NCBI GenBank assembly: GCA_022605405.1
Contig: JABYQQ010000004.1
Location: 2,963,494 to 3,027,493, forward strand
Length of the DNA stretch: 64,000 nucleotides
Direction: 5' to 3'
Source of the DNA: Earliella scabrosa
Taxonomy: Eukaryota > Basidiomycota > Agaricomycetes > Polyporales > Polyporaceae
The number at the start of each line of letters is the position of its first letter. Within the stretch, counting starts at the first letter, position 1. Below the pieces are notes generated by a model. It was not told the origin of the DNA and did no database searches. It was given only the letters and a program-made list of their open reading frames with translations. Shown here piece by piece: positions 21,130 through 33,914 of this stretch. The translations under genes and the position numbers were made by a program.

Positions 21130-22240
21130 CACGCCCGCTCAGAAGCCGCTGGCGGAGGTGTACAATGTCCGTTTCTCGAGTCCTGCCTGTTCTGCTCCAA
21201 GAGTCCCATTGACCGAGTTGCTGAGCCCATCCTCGTTCACAACGACCGTCATATCTTCTACGACACCCAAGCGCAATGGGTAAGTGCTCACAGTCTACGG
21301 CCAGGCTAATGAATGACACTCTCCGCCTCCCAAACAGCTTCCTTCTTGACAATCAGCCTCATTGGGCTTCACCCGCCCGCGGAGACCGCAATCGAGGCAT
21401 TCGAGGTCGCCAAGTCCGCCATCGAGATCTCGTCACCACGAGGACCTGCGCGAGCTCAAGATGTGATCGCGCTCAGGGCGTGTCGGACAAGGACCTCGTC
21501 GCGGTCACCATCTGCAACGACTTCGTGAGGTCCACAGCTTGGGAAGATCAGGCTGCCAGCGATCACCGACGAGGAGGAGGAGGGATGCGTCCACGTGCGG
21601 TGCGTCTATTATTGTCTCTCTATCCATGTCATCTCTTCCGGCCCAAGTACTGAAGGCACCGATGCAGGATTCATGACCCCCGTAACAGGGTACGTCGCTG
21701 TCGAACCTCACGCTCAAACCTGATCTCAACCTGCATATCAAGGGCGTCGGTAACATCACCTTCCACTCCGTGTGGACCGACGAGGGTAACTCCGACGAGG
21801 ACCGCCGCCCGACCCCCTGCCGTGCAATCCACGAGGCATGAAACACGATGCTCGCCTGTGGCCCGATAACAAACGGAGCGTACTCGAGCTTCCGCACACG
21901 AAATCCATCAAACCTGTGGAGGTCGTACATAGGAAGACAGCGCGGAAGATGAGCCGCAGTATATAACGACCACCCTCCTATGCCGAACCTCCCCACAGTA
22001 AGTACAGTGCGAATCAGTGAATCCGACTCTGATCACTTCCCAGAGATCCATCCTCTGTACCTCATCGCATCTAGGCAGCTGTCCAGCGTCAGCCGCGTAA
22101 GGGCGTCGAGAAGGCCACCTTCCACTCGTTGTGGACCGACGAGGGCAACCCCGACGAGGACGGGCCGCGCGACCACCTGGCGTGCAATCCAGACTCGCGA
22201 CACTCCGCTCGAGTTCTTCCACAAGTAAACGGTCGAGGAA
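21130..22240 (+). pseudogene. Unassigned relic with a duplicated exon-like segment
   Basis: Plus-strand pieces include RVAEPILVHNDRHIFYDTQ (about 21220-21275), a possible intron at about 21279-21340, then SDKDLVAVTICNDFVRSTAW (about 21480-21540). A segment at about 21744-21815 (KGVGNITFHSVWTDEGNSDE) recurs in diverged form at about 22103-22170 (KGVEKATFHSLWTDEGNPDE). The pieces sit in several frames with stops, so the locus is decayed. I do not recognise the family. Confidence 0.4.
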
Positions 22241-22249
22241 GGGCCAGAC

Positions 22250-24115
22250 GCATCTACGATATCGCAGCACAGACTGAACGGAGAGGCGGGGCCATGTGTG
22301 AGTTTGCATCAGCGTTCCCCGTGGTCGGATTGCATTGAGGATGCTGGCCGGACACTCCGACCGCCAAACCTGTCTCATAGATATTGAACCAATATATTTG
22401 CGATCTATCTACATAGCACGCAGGCTCTACGCGCGCGCATACGGAAGGAGGGTCAGTCTGAACAACCTACGCATCTCGAGACCGTCACACAAGGATCTGG
22501 TACAGTGGTATGAGAAGTACTGGTGCTCATCATATTCCCCGCATCGACCGTCGACTCGGGCATCGCACAGGGGGAGCGCGAGCCAGTGGGAGGGGGAGGG
22601 TGACCCGCTTTGCTTGGTGCTTCATTTAAGTCCCGCGAGGGAGTCTGTCCAAACATTCTCGCCCTACCCGAGATCTGAAGTGACTGCATCACCTGAGTTC
22701 GATATCTTACCTCATCGAATACAATCGCCATTGTGGACCAGACGTATGTACCTAATGTATCATCCTTCCACGCGCAGTAAGCGAGCTATCGAGCTCGATA
22801 GCAGAGGTGACACCTCTCGCGCACAAGTCATTCACAGACGCACAAGCACGGGGTCCCGCGGAGCAAAAGCTCAACGAAGCAAACCGAAGACGTTGCTCGC
22901 AAGCAGCATTCCGACGATTGGACATGAATTCGTGAACGTATGACCACGGATGTACACAGGTATGCAGACTAGGGTAACTTCGGTGATGCCAACCGGGATA
23001 TTCGTGGAGGACGTCGTCAAGCGCGGAGACGACAGCGGAGTGGGACAACGTGCATTCAAATAACGTGTGGACGATCCATAAAGAGCAATGCATGTACGCT
23101 AGGGGGTTCAGCGAGACACCGATGGTGTGAAGCAACGACTGTATAGATTCGGGTACTATGAGGTCACGGTAAGGTCAGGGACTGATAGTACGGTATCATG
23201 ATAGGAAGGCAAGGAGTGCTCATGAGGTGGCAGTGACGCCCCACTATTAGTCCACAAAGCTGACGAGAGGTTGTTGCCCATGTGAAGAGTTCTGGGGGTA
23301 GCTTGCTTGGAGAGAATTTGCCCTCCGCCCAGGAGAATGAGGCACAGGAAGGGGGCGCCTGCCCCAGTGAACGACGAGGCTAGCTTTGTGCCCGACCGCG
23401 ACAGAGTCCGAACAACTCAGCGAGCGCCCGTCGAGGCGCCTTCGGAGGGCTGGAAGGGGGAAGGATATCCCACGACGCATTGCGGTGATCCACCGGGTAT
23501 CCATCGTCCGACACCGACGAGTCAGTGTCAGCAGCATTCAAGTTCCCAGCGGCAGAATGCCCGTGCACATTCTCGGCGGGAGCCTCGAGGGGGTCTTGCA
23601 CACAATCATCGCTTAGTCAGGATGTCGTCAATCATACACGAGCGGAAGGGCAACGTACCAACTCGAGCTCGTTTTGGCAAATGCCTGGTTGAGTGGTTGG
23701 TGTTGGGGAGCAAACGCGACGGAGAGTGGGAAAGAGAGCGTGACCTTGCAGAACGCTTGCCGACTGACTTCTTCGTCACAGGTCGATCATCGTCGAGCAG
23801 AGACCGGCACAGCGTAACCGCTGTGGTGGGACCCAAGTCGAACATCGTACTTGAATGTGGGCTCCCTTTGCATCCAACCATTGACTCCGAATGTGACGAA
23901 CAGTTGCACGAGTCATCGTTTACGGGAGGTGCGATGTCCAACTCGTCAACAGGAGACCATGTACGGCTCATTCGCAAGTTCTTGGCCTGTTCAATAGCCA
24001 AATTCCAATGGCTGTAAGCACAGTCAGGGATTGGGTGACGGGTTACTGTTGATGATTATACATGATCGGCGAGTAAGCCCACGATATCGAATGGGGAGGA
24101 GGGGAGAACAAGATA
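22250..24115. other. No supported gene
   Basis: Several overlapping frames up to 236 codons without domains or splice logic. Contains an 18-bp perfect palindrome at 22785-22802. Confidence 0.4.
22785..22802. repeat. Perfect 18-bp palindrome
   Basis: gctatcgagctcgatagc equals its own reverse complement. It is isolated, with no gene start nearby, so it could be chance or a dyad-binding site. Confidence 0.8.
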
Positions 24116-24430
24116 TCAGACATAAGTAGCGTCCTGACTATATGACCACAGAAACGGTAACGTACCGATCATGACCCCGACGCCCTCCTTGTCAATCGTC
24201 TTGGTAGCACAGCAACATTTCAAGATGTCATGGCCGTCGATAACTGTCCTGCCATACAAGATCACTTTATCGCCCAGGCGTTGGACTAGCTGCCAATGAA
24301 ACTGGTCTTCGACACCAGCGCGAGGGCCGTATACCAGATCGAGGTATCTGAAAAGATCAGGAAACATTTGCCGCAGATACCGATCAAAGGTTGACATCGA
24401 CCAGTTCACGGAGAAAGCGAGCGGCCTCAT
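24116..24430 (-). CDS. Exon of an uncharacterised basidiomycete protein
   Basis: The minus-strand frame reads as a folded-protein segment: FSVNWSMSTFDRYLRQMFPD, LFRYLDLVYGPRAG, FHWQLVQRLGDKVILYGRT and GHDILKCC. This resembles a conserved region (a W-x2-x3-F-x2-YLR-x2-FP pattern) that I associate with a common Agaricomycete family of unknown function. Neighbouring exons could not be fixed, so the gene may be a fragment. Partial feature. Confidence 0.4.
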   Translation of the reverse strand: MRPLAFSVNWSMSTFDRYLRQMFPDLFRYLDLVYGPRAGVEDQFHWQLVQRLGDKVILYGRTVIDGHDILKCCCATKTIDKEGVGVMIGTLPFLWSYSQDATYV

Positions 24431-25727
24431 GTCGGGGCCTTCCTGGACGAGCAGACCGACCGCCTTGTGACTATAGATCTCATCCGCGGTGGTAGGGATG
24501 ACCTCAGATCTCAGTACAGTCTGTACCGGGTTCGTCTAAATATAGTAGAAGCCAATCACTTCTGGTTCAGAGCCCGAAGATGGGCGGGAGCCAGGGGATA
24601 AATCTCACCGATGTCAACCACAAGCCATGCGGGATCACCATAATGTATTGAATCCGATGGCCTTTCGACGACTGAGGTCGGCAAGATCGTGATGTCTTTG
24701 TGCAGCGCATAGCATGCGACTGTGAGAGCATTGAGAGACGAGGTCGGCCTGAAGATGATTTGAGCTCACCAATGTCCGCGTAGAATCGGCCTGTGAGACT
24801 CCCGGGGATTCGTCTGATACCTCGCGCCGAGCTTCTCTATTGAGAATCGACCTTTTGAGGCCCGGGCCGTCGGAATTCGTAAGTGCCGCGTTGTCCGATG
24901 GATCAGGCGCAGGAGCGGTGTCAGGCTTGCACTGGCGTTGAGCTCGAGAACCGCGTTGACAAGATTCGTAGCTCTCCTTGGTTGTCAGGATGTTCAGGTC
25001 AGGGAGGCAGGTGGGATGAATGACCTGGAAGTGACACGAAGTGACAGGGAGGAGTCAGCTTGCATGTGCGGTCCCGGATGGTACGGGTCACATGATACGG
25101 TACGTCCGTCAACGAGTTGGAATACAAGTTGTACGAGTCGGGTTGGAGCTCGTAGCTCACGGTGCTGAGGGCATTGACAGCGACGACGCAGAAACCACCT
25201 GGATGGCGCAGGTCTCGCACGTTGCACTCTAGCTTCGCTGCTCAGAGTCATAGACATTCTGTTCGTGACGCACAGCCTGGTATTATGATGCATCACGACT
25301 TACTGCATGGTCTGCTCGTTGTCAACCATCCCGGCCCGTCACCTCGCGCTGGACAGGTTCTCCCTTGGTCAAACGCGGACGAGTGGGACTCGCCGCATGA
25401 GTTGCGCTCTGTGTGCTAATGCATGTCGTCGCTTGCCATAAGTATCACAGACAGCGAAGGACAATCCGCGAGGAGAACAAGACTTAAAGCTTCAAGGTTG
25501 AAGGTCGAAGTTGGCTTGAAGATTTGCATGCTTGAGCAAACCATAACCCCATGCATTCACGGCGCCTATAGTTCCGAAGGCCATCAGGCGCTTCGAGCGA
25601 ACCTTCCTGGATTCCTTCACTTTTCCCTGGCAGCCTGGCTAGCAGATCGAGTGACCGAGGTGAGTGTCTTTGCACCTCCACCAACCATTCGCTCTCGTCG
25701 CCTCGCCCCCTTCTTCCTAAGCCCAAC
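24431..25727. other. No supported gene
   Basis: Possible upstream exons of the minus-strand gene at 24116, but no consistent frame was found. Otherwise short unrelated frames. Confidence 0.35.
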
Positions 25728-26872
25728 ATGCCGACCCCCGTCCAGCTCGACAACATCCGTCCTGCCTACAGCGAACTCCTTGATCGCGTACAGGTGGCTC
25801 TTCACACTCAAGTCGGAGACGCCCCTCGCCTCCGCGAGGTTCCACGCGATGCTCTCTCCCTTCGTGCCTCCGCAAACCAGGTGAGTTTTCCTTGGCTTCC
25901 AAATCCCCCGATGGCCCCTCGTGAGCTCGACGCATCCGTACGCAGCATATCGCATTGATCCCTCCTGAGGAGTTCGAGACCCTTCAAGGCAGCGTGGCTC
26001 GTATCGTCGCGGACCTTGACGTCGCCTGTCACCAGTCCATCGACCCTCCCGAGACGGCCCCACTGCCGGTCATTCAAACCGTCCGTACTGGACGTCGCGG
26101 CCGCCCATCGAAGCTCATCGACAGAAACTTCCTCCAGTACGCTCTCGAGATGCGCGGCCCCGCTCGCATCGCCCGCCTGCTCGACTGCTGCCCTCGCACG
26201 GTCCGTCGCGCCGCCATCAGATACGGTCTCGTCCAACCCGCTCCGCCCGTCTTCCGTCACCTCACTCAAGCTGACGGGAGCGTCGTTCGGGATCATACCA
26301 CCGTCACGGCCCCCATCTCAACTCTGTCCGATGCGCAGCTCGACGCCGAGGTTCGGAACATTCTCAGTGTGTTTCCAGACTTCGGTCGTGTCATGATCGC
26401 CGGTCATCTCGCGGCCCATGGTCATCGCGTCCCCGACTCCCGCATCCGCTTGTCGTACACCCGCCTCCGCGGGGCTCCTCCCTCATTTGGCCGTCGACGC
26501 GTCATGCGCAAGAAGTACCAGGTTCCTGGCCCTAACTCCTTGTGGCATCACGATGGTCAGCACGGTAAGTCTTCATCGGACACCCGCTTCCTCGCATCGC
26601 GATGTTGACTCCGGCCATACGATTTAGGGTTGGTTTGGTGGAAGACCGTCATCCACGGTTTCGTGGATGGTCACTCGTGCTTTGTCACTGCCATCAAAGT
26701 CAACTCGAACAACCGCGCGTACACCGTCCTCGGCCTCTTCCTCGATGGCACTCGTCGTCATGGCGTCCCTAGTCGGGTGCGGGGAGATCATGGCACGGAG
26801 AACGTGAGGGTAGCGCAGTGGATGGACCAGAGACGAGGTCTGAGGCGTGGATATTACATCTGGGGACGGTGA
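25728..26872 (+). pseudogene. Integrase-core (DDE) protein of a fungal transposon-derived family, 3'-truncated
   Basis: Exons 25728-25880, 25946-26564 and 26628-26872 join in frame, with introns of 65 and 63 bp. The N-terminal half has a helix-turn-helix-like segment (GRRGRPSKLIDRNFLQYALE, ARLLDCCPRTVRRAAIRYGL). The catalytic half starts with LWHHDGQHG (first Asp), then LVWWKTVIHGFVDGHSC, and PSRVRGDHGTENV (second Asp). In related proteins YIWGRS is followed by a HN-RIERLW block with the catalytic Glu. Here the frame stops after YIWGR, and a degenerate RTERLVIDCE lies near 26920. The catalytic E region and C-terminus are therefore lost or decayed. These proteins resemble retroviral-type integrases and are found dispersed in mushroom genomes. 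Confidence 0.65.
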
Positions 26873-26879
26873 GCGTCGT

Positions 26880-27860
26880 CGGAATAAGTTGTTTAAATTC
26901 CGTCATATTGGCTTCGCGTACCGAACGTCTGGTTATTGACTGTGAACCCGGCCATCTGGACGACGTCCTGTTCGAGCATCCCTCGTGCCGCATCGGAGCC
27001 GCTGAAAAAGCGGCTCCAAATCGCGGAACGTGGGGGAGCCTAGCAGTCGTGAGACGAGAGAAGGATAACGTTGAACGCGGTGGTTCAACCACGCCAACAC
27101 GGCGCTCGATAGAAGTCTCTATCTGAACGCAATGCTACTGTCACTGAGTCTCTTGCCGGGCTGAGGAAACAGAAGGAGGCGTTGGCGAACAAGTATCCCG
27201 AGGGGTCCTCGCAGCGGAAGCGCGAGTGGAGCGAACCAGTGCGAGTCCAGACACTTGCTCTTTTCTGCGCATGGGCTCATTGTCCTGCTTTGACCTCGTC
27301 GCTGCTTGCTCGCGGGCTCGCTCAAGCTGACTGACCAGAATCTGGACTCAAGTTTCTCTGGGGCCATAGCAGCGACCATCGAATGAGTCGCCCCAGTTCG
27401 TATCCATATCCGTCCTTTTACAGAGGTGTTACATGAGTAACGATCTGCGTAGAGGGACAGCCGAGCGGAGTTGGATTTACAAGATCAGATCGCATGTTAG
27501 CGCCCATTAGCCGGAACTGAGCGCTGAGCCAGAGTCAGAAGTGACTTGTTGAAGTTGTTCACCCACCCCATCCCAGCCGTGTATCCTCGCACATACTGCC
27601 CACCAGCTCGAGTTCACCCATTCAACCCCATCTGCGCAGCAATGGACAAACACTCAAGCTCCAAAGCCCTTCTTGGCGCGAGAAAACATAAAGTTGCATC
27701 TGATGAAGATTTTCTCGAGCATGCACCGTGGTCCGCCGATTCCCAACTCGCGAAGGGGAAAAGTGGTGCAGATTCATGTGTCAAGGTCGCGCGATTGGCC
27801 AGAGCGGTACTCTGTTGCAGGCACGTCGACTTAGGTGAGGTAGGGATTGACATTAACATA
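26880..27860. other. Decayed tail of the integrase-core gene, otherwise no gene
   Basis: About 26900-27110 may be the remnant of the integrase-core 3' part. The rest shows no coding pattern that I can support. Confidence 0.35.
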
Positions 27861-28465
27861 ACGGTGGTAAAGCCGCACTCACCCAAAGCTAGCGGAGAAT
27901 CCGTCGAACTGTCCGAGTCCGAATCTGACTGAAGGGCGGGTTTCAAGAACAGTCTGTGACGCGTGGGCTGCGCGCGCTCAATGTTGATGGACTTGGGGTC
28001 TGCAACACGCGTCGTCAGCTGGGGCATTTGCCAGGTGAGCATCGTAGCATATTGTGGTTACCTGCAGGCTTTGGGATGGTCGATTGAGGTGTTTGAGGTG
28101 CGCCAACACTTCTCTTTGGAGCCGTAACGGTCCGTCGAGCAGCAGCGGCCGCTTCATCCTTCGCTCGATTAGCGTTCTGCATGCGAGCCAGTCGAGCCAT
28201 TGCAGCGGCCTGGGTAGCTCCGGCATCGATCTCCTCTTGCGCCTTCTCGGCTCGAGCAGCGGCAAGCTCGTTCGCGCCGTGTTTTGGTAGGAGTAGGAGG
28301 GCGATGAGGATCATCCGGGTTCCAGCGCGGGACATCAGGAAGGCCCGGATGCTTGTTTTGGTTCGTCTTGCGAGTCTTCCTGCGAAGAGTAGGAGAATTT
28401 GGCTCTTCACTCGCAGGAGAAGGTTCAGGAGGAGGAGGGGCGTCGTTTGGTTTTCGAGGGGGCAT
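27861..28465 (-). pseudogene. Disordered, charged protein of unknown function, frameshifted
   Basis: The start at 28465 gives MPPRKPNDAPPPPEPSPASE, then TRKTNQNKHPGLPDVP, a proline- and lysine-rich start that I associate with an expanded polypore family. Near 28280-28300 the frame shifts by one, and the protein continues as an Ala/Glu-rich helix (AAARAEKAQEEIDAGATQAA) and PKRSVGAPQTPQSTIPKPA. A likely intron (28062 down to about 28002, GT-AG) leads to DPKSINIERAQPTRHRLF and an acidic serine run. It is followed on the other strand, about 360 bp away, by the Plavaka gene. No enzymatic motif; function unknown. Confidence 0.4.
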
Positions 28466-28825
28466 GCTGATGGTCGGCGGGCAAGAGGGCCTGAGTCGTA
28501 CCAGACGCTGACGAATTATTTGTAGATTGCGAAGTCCGCACGCCACTATCTGCATGGGCTGACTCGGAGCCCCGCCCATGGCTGCAGCGGAGTGCAACAA
28601 GAGTACTGCGAGCCTCCTGCTGCACCCAATGACCTCAAGTTCGTGTTCAACTACTTTCTGTAGTATGTAGTTCATGAATGTACAATGACTGCCAATTTCC
28701 AGCACGTAGTTGCGAGCTTTCGTCTCGGGGCGAGGATTGTCGATTTAGCGCCCACTGCGTCCTTGTGATCCTCGGGCACCTTGTCCACGTAACACTCTTC
28801 GTCCACCACCACCACCGTGCGCATT

Positions 28826-31800
28826 ATGTTCAATGGGCTCTTCAGCCGACGCAATATTCCCTGCACTGAGCCAGGATGTTCTAAGAAGTGCAAAAGTCAC
28901 AGCGGGCTCACACGACATCTCAACAGCGTCCATCGCCGTCATGACATCTCCCAGTCTCCACCACCTCAGGCTCCACCTCTGCCTCCTCCTGCCGCTCGAA
29001 CACCCTCACCTCCTCCCCCTCAAGACCGGACACCCTCTCCACCTCCTCCATTTGACGAAGGACAGCCTGGCGAACCTGAGGACCTTCCTCCTCCTGTTGG
29101 GAATCCAGCTGCGCCGGTGCCGAGAGTTACCATTGAGACCCACCCAGTAATGACAGGTACGTTCGCTTCGCATCGGTCTCCACGTCAGGAAATCTGTGAC
29201 ATTGGTCTTCCATTTAGGACGACCGTGCGATGCGCATGGAGATCCCATCCCTCACGGTACTCCTCCTCCCCCACCTCCTCATCGCAGCCGCCACGACTAC
29301 ACACCATTCACGTCTCGTGCTCAGTTTGAACTAGCAGACTTTCTGTACCGCAAGGTGCAGATGTCTGGAGCACTTGTCGACGAGCTGATGGAGCTATTGG
29401 CAGCGCTCTATCCCGGAGAAGACCCTCCCTTCGCAGATCGACACACTCTCCACAACACCATCAATGCGATCGTGCTCGGCGACGTCAAATGGGAGTGCTT
29501 TACGGTGACATACAGTGGGCCCCGTCCAGCGACAAATGTACCCACATGGATGGAGAAGGAGTACCGGGTCTGGTTCCGATGTCCGCGTCAAGTACTACAC
29601 CTTCAACTTGCGAATTCCACCTTCGCTACAGATATGGCCTTTACACCGCAGCGCGTGTTCTACCGTGATGAACGGGTTTTCAGTGACTTCATGACGGGAG
29701 ATTGGGCATGGGAACAGGCCGTACGGGTTCCTTCGTTGCACCAAGTCTCATAGTGACGACGCCTTGTGTCAGGATATCATAGCTGCGAGCGAAGGCATGC
29801 AAGACACCACGTTCTGCCCGGTCATCCTGGGCAGCGACAAGACCACAGTATCAGTCGCTACCGGGCAGAATGAGTACTACCCACTGTACTTGTCGAATGG
29901 ACTCGTCTGCAATTCCGCACGGCGTGCGCACCGCAATGCGGTCTCCCTAGTGGCATTCCTTGCAATTCCTAAGAGTGCGTGCCCGATCAACCTTCTACCA
30001 CATGTAGTTCACCCTTCGAGTTCACGTTTCTCGAAACTTTACAGCCGACCGTCAATACAAGGATGACGCGAAGTTCCGCAAGTTCCGCCGACAACTCTTC
30101 CATACGTCCCTCCATACCATACCATCCTCCAGTCTCTCAAGCCCGGCATGACCGAACCCGAGGTTGTCCGCTATGCGGATGGCCACTACCGGCGGACTAT
30201 CTACGGTCTTGGGCCGTACATCGCCGACTACCCCGAACAAACATTGCTCGCGTGTGTGGTCCAGGGCTGGTGTGCGAAGTGTGTACTCCCCTCATCCTGT
30301 CAATATTTCGGAGAGCTCAAGCTTACTTATCCTTGCAGATGCGATGCTCATCGCGATGATCTCGATGGCGACTCAGACCGCCGGACGCATGCCGTCACTG
30401 ACTATCTCCTCGATGCCCTCGATCTCAAGCATCTCTGGGACGAGTACGGTATTGTGGGAGACCTCCTCGTGAGTTGCACATACTATTTCTCATCAACCGT
30501 TACTCACAATGTCTTCGTTTACCAGCCGTTCACTGTAGCATTCCCTCGTGCAGACCTTCACGAGATGCTTTCACCGGACCTACTCCATCAACTTATCAAA
30601 GGCACATTCAAGGACCACCTGGTCAGCTGGGTCGAAGAATATCTGGTCATCACATATGGGAAGACACGTGCCGAGACGATCATTGCGGACATCGACCGCC
30701 GGTATGTACTCTAATTGTTACTCCTCCCAAATGAGTCGAATTGACCTCGCTTCAGAATCGCTGCTGTGCCACACTTTCCTGGCCTCCGTCGCTTCCCTGA
30801 AGGGCGGGGCTTCAAGCAATGGACAGGCGACGACTCAAAAGCGCTCATGAAGGTAATTCCCTTGATTCTTCCCGCCCTCCTATTCTGATCAACGGCGACA
30901 ACAATATAAGGTCTACCTCCCCGCAATCGCCGGTTACGTCCCAGCGCAAATGGTCCAGTGCCTGGCTGCCTTTCTCGAATTCTGCTATCTCGTCCGTCGC
31001 GAGGTGGTCACGACAAGCACACTGATTCAGATTGAAGACGCCCTCGACCGTTTTCATCGGGACCGCGTCGTATTTGAGGAGGCTGGTGTGCGACCGGATG
31101 GGTTCTCCTTGCCCCGCCGCCAACACTCGTTAAAACATTACCCCGCCCTCATTCAGCAGTTCGGTGCACCCAACGGCCTGTGCTCCTCTATCACCGAGTC
31201 GAAGCACATCAAGGCTGTGAAGGAACCTTATCGCCGGTCCAACCGCTACGAAGCTCTCAGACAGATGCTCACGACCAACCAGCGCCTCGACAAGCTCGCT
31301 GCGGCGCGCATTGATTTCGAGACACGCGGCATGCTGCGCGGGCCGCTCCTCCCGTCTATACCAGAGCATGACCCATGGGATGGTGTCGACCTCCATGAAA
31401 CCGATGAGGACCCTGCGGACCGTGCTGAACGACACGCCGCCCTCGATGAAGACGAGGATGGAGGCCCGCTTGACGACTCTGATCTCCTCGCAAAGGTTGA
31501 ATTAGCCAAACGCAAAGGTACGAGTTGTATATCCCTGTGTTCCTCAGTGGCCAATCATTGACTACTACAATCACCGCTCCAGCCCGTGGATATCCCGCAG
31601 ACCCTCATGAGCTCGCTGATGAAATCGCCGTGCCTCACCTCCCCGAACTGGTGCAGCGCTTCCTATACACGCAGCTTCACCCCGAAACGGTCCTGGATGG
31701 CGATCCCGAGCACGTCGACCTTGCGCTCTGTCCCCCTCCTCCCTCAGCCCTCTCTGTATTCCCTTCAGCTGTTGCGATCTTCCGTGCCCCCAGTGACCTC

Positions 31801-32253
31801 TGCGGCCCCACCGGCATGAAGAAGAAACGCATTCGGGCGGTACGCTCATGGAGGGGTGGACCTCCCCGTCACGACTGCGTCTTCGTTGCAGACGATGACA
31901 CGCGCCCGGGTTTCCGAGGTCTTGCAGTGGTACGCGTGCTTCTGTTCTTCTCTTTCAAACACACCTCGGGCACAACATATCCATGTGCGCTCGTCTCGTG
32001 GTTCGTCCCATCAGCAGACGAGCCCTGTGACGAGACAGGAATGTGGATTGTAGAGCCACAGATGGATCCTCACGGTCGGCGCGTCGTCTCCGTGATCCAC
32101 CTTGACTGCATGATTCGTGCTGCTCATCTGATCGTCGTTGCTGGAAATAGACCCATACCCTCGCGTTTAAAGCATACTGATACGCTCGATGCGTTTACCG
32201 CATTCTACGTCAATAAGTATGCTGACCATCACGCCCACGAGATCGCATTTTGA
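28826..32253 (+). pseudogene. Plavaka-type transposase (CMC superfamily), nearly intact, nine exons, one 5-bp frameshift
   Basis: Exons: 28826-29156, 29218-29720, 29773-29974, 30045-30278, 30339-30468, 30526-30701, 30756-30852, 30911-31517 and 31583-32253. All eight introns are GT-AG, 52-70 bp. The N-terminus has a C2H2 zinc finger (CTEPGCSKKC, then HLNSVH) and a proline-rich linker. The transposase body follows: FYRDERVFSDFMTGDWAWEQ, PVILGSDKTTVSVATGQNEY, YGLGPYIADYPEQTLLACVV, PDLLHQLIKGTFKDHLVSWV, GRGFKQWTGDDSKALMK and CSSITESKHIKAVKEP. It ends with FYVNKYADHHAHEIAF. Exon phases all agree except in exon 4, where ccata is tandemly duplicated (30112-30121) and shifts the frame; without it the protein would be about 981 aa. 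No other lesion was seen, so inactivation looks recent. Terminal inverted repeats were not identified. Confidence 0.88.
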
Positions 32254-33914
32254 ATTCATCACAGTACTACTACACAGTACCATGACCGTCCTTTATGATC
32301 CTCTCGTCATCGTACTGGTAGATATTGTATCTGTGTCATTGTGGGCTTGTTATCGATTTCTGCATGCCTATTGGATATGTACAACATGTACTTTTACCTC
32401 TGCATGGCCATTGGTCTATGTGAGCAGCGGAACCGGTTCGCGCTAAATCCTCTTTCTGACAGCATCTTTCTGACTTCGTGAGCTGTAGAGGTGGGTTTCG
32501 TCCGTTACATAGTCGGCAGAAAACATGGACCCCGGTCAATAGATTTCAGCTATCCTTCTCTCAGTGGTCCCTGTTCTCCTTATTTCGCGATTCCGAATCC
32601 CCTTGTATTTCAATGGCGAAGTCCAGGATGACGAGCGAACTGCGCACGCGCTCAAAAACAGAATGTGGAAGGAATTGGTACTAATTGTTCGCTCTACAAG
32701 TTGATCATGATTTACACTCGAGATCACGTCCGTGTCGCAACGCCCTCGATATACTGGTATGTTTAAACGCGGCCGTATATCACATATCGCGTGCCAGACA
32801 ATGCGTATTGTGCCATGTGTAGAATATCCGCTTCGTGAAAATCTTCCCGCAGCAGCGGCAGCGGCACAGGATAGAGCTCAACTCAGCCTGGCTCAGTCCT
32901 CCAATCGCCAGGCAGCTGTCCATCCGTAATAACATCACCAATGGATAAGGAGAACCAGGTTTCGCCACCAGCTGTTCACTGTTCAACAGGTTTTCGACAT
33001 CGTCTACTACAGTGCACTTGTGTCAGATTATGTCCACCACCTGGGTAGTTACTCACATCGTGCTGAGACTCCTTGTCTTGGATGGCGCGGACATTCATGA
33101 TTGGTGTCGTCGTCTTTTCATCACCATGAGATGCCAAGGCCCTTCGTCAGGTGGTAGAGGCTGTGTACTTACTGTCACCTGCGTGGCGCATATGGGCTTC
33201 AAGTTCGTCATCGGCCGCTAACAGATTATCAGAACAGGGGTTGAGAAAATGGCAAGGGGATGATGATACCACGAGACATAGTTTCGGAGGAAGGGGGTGG
33301 TTTTGGTGATATCTGCGGCGGACGACTGAGGTGGGAGATTGGTGAAAGCCTGCAACCCATTAACCCGTATATGTAGTGCATGCCTACTCCAGAGTCCAGC
33401 TCGCCAATCAATGGGGAGTCGAGCGTGGCCAGCGAGCTTTGGCTTCGGTTCCGAACTTTGACCTATGTCTGATCGCAGCATGTCAAGTCATGTGTCAACT
33501 GGATTGAGAGGTCAGACGTCAAGACCGCGGCGTACTTTTCTTCCTATCTCGCTCTATGAATGCGTGTCCGCAGTGGCGTATCTCTTTCACTACAACTCCT
33601 GTTGCGCAATGAGATCGTCAGAGTTAACGGGATGGAGTCATTGTCATGGATGGCATTGTATGTGATCTTTATTGCCGAAAGCAAGCGCTGGCACTAACCC
33701 GGCTCCGTTAACGTTCAAGTTGTAGTCCTAGTCATGACTGTGTGGTACAACTGACTGTCACTGACTCATTCTATCCGTCCCTCCAGACCCTCCGTTAGGT
33801 GATGTTAGAGAGGCGGTCATCATGATTGCATCGATTGGCTGTAAACGAGCGAGTATCATACGATGACAGAGGCGTAACACGACATAGAAAGTAACCAGAT
33901 AGATCTAGGACGTA
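32254..33914. other. No supported gene; 3' flank of the Plavaka gene
   Basis: AT-richer than the neighbouring gene and without domain-bearing frames. The 3' terminal repeat of the transposon should lie here, but I could not identify it. Confidence 0.4.

Noticed and set aside
23307..24017. A 236-codon plus-strand frame
   Set aside because: Composition is typical of random GC-rich sequence and it has no recognisable domain. A minus-strand frame overlaps it equally well.
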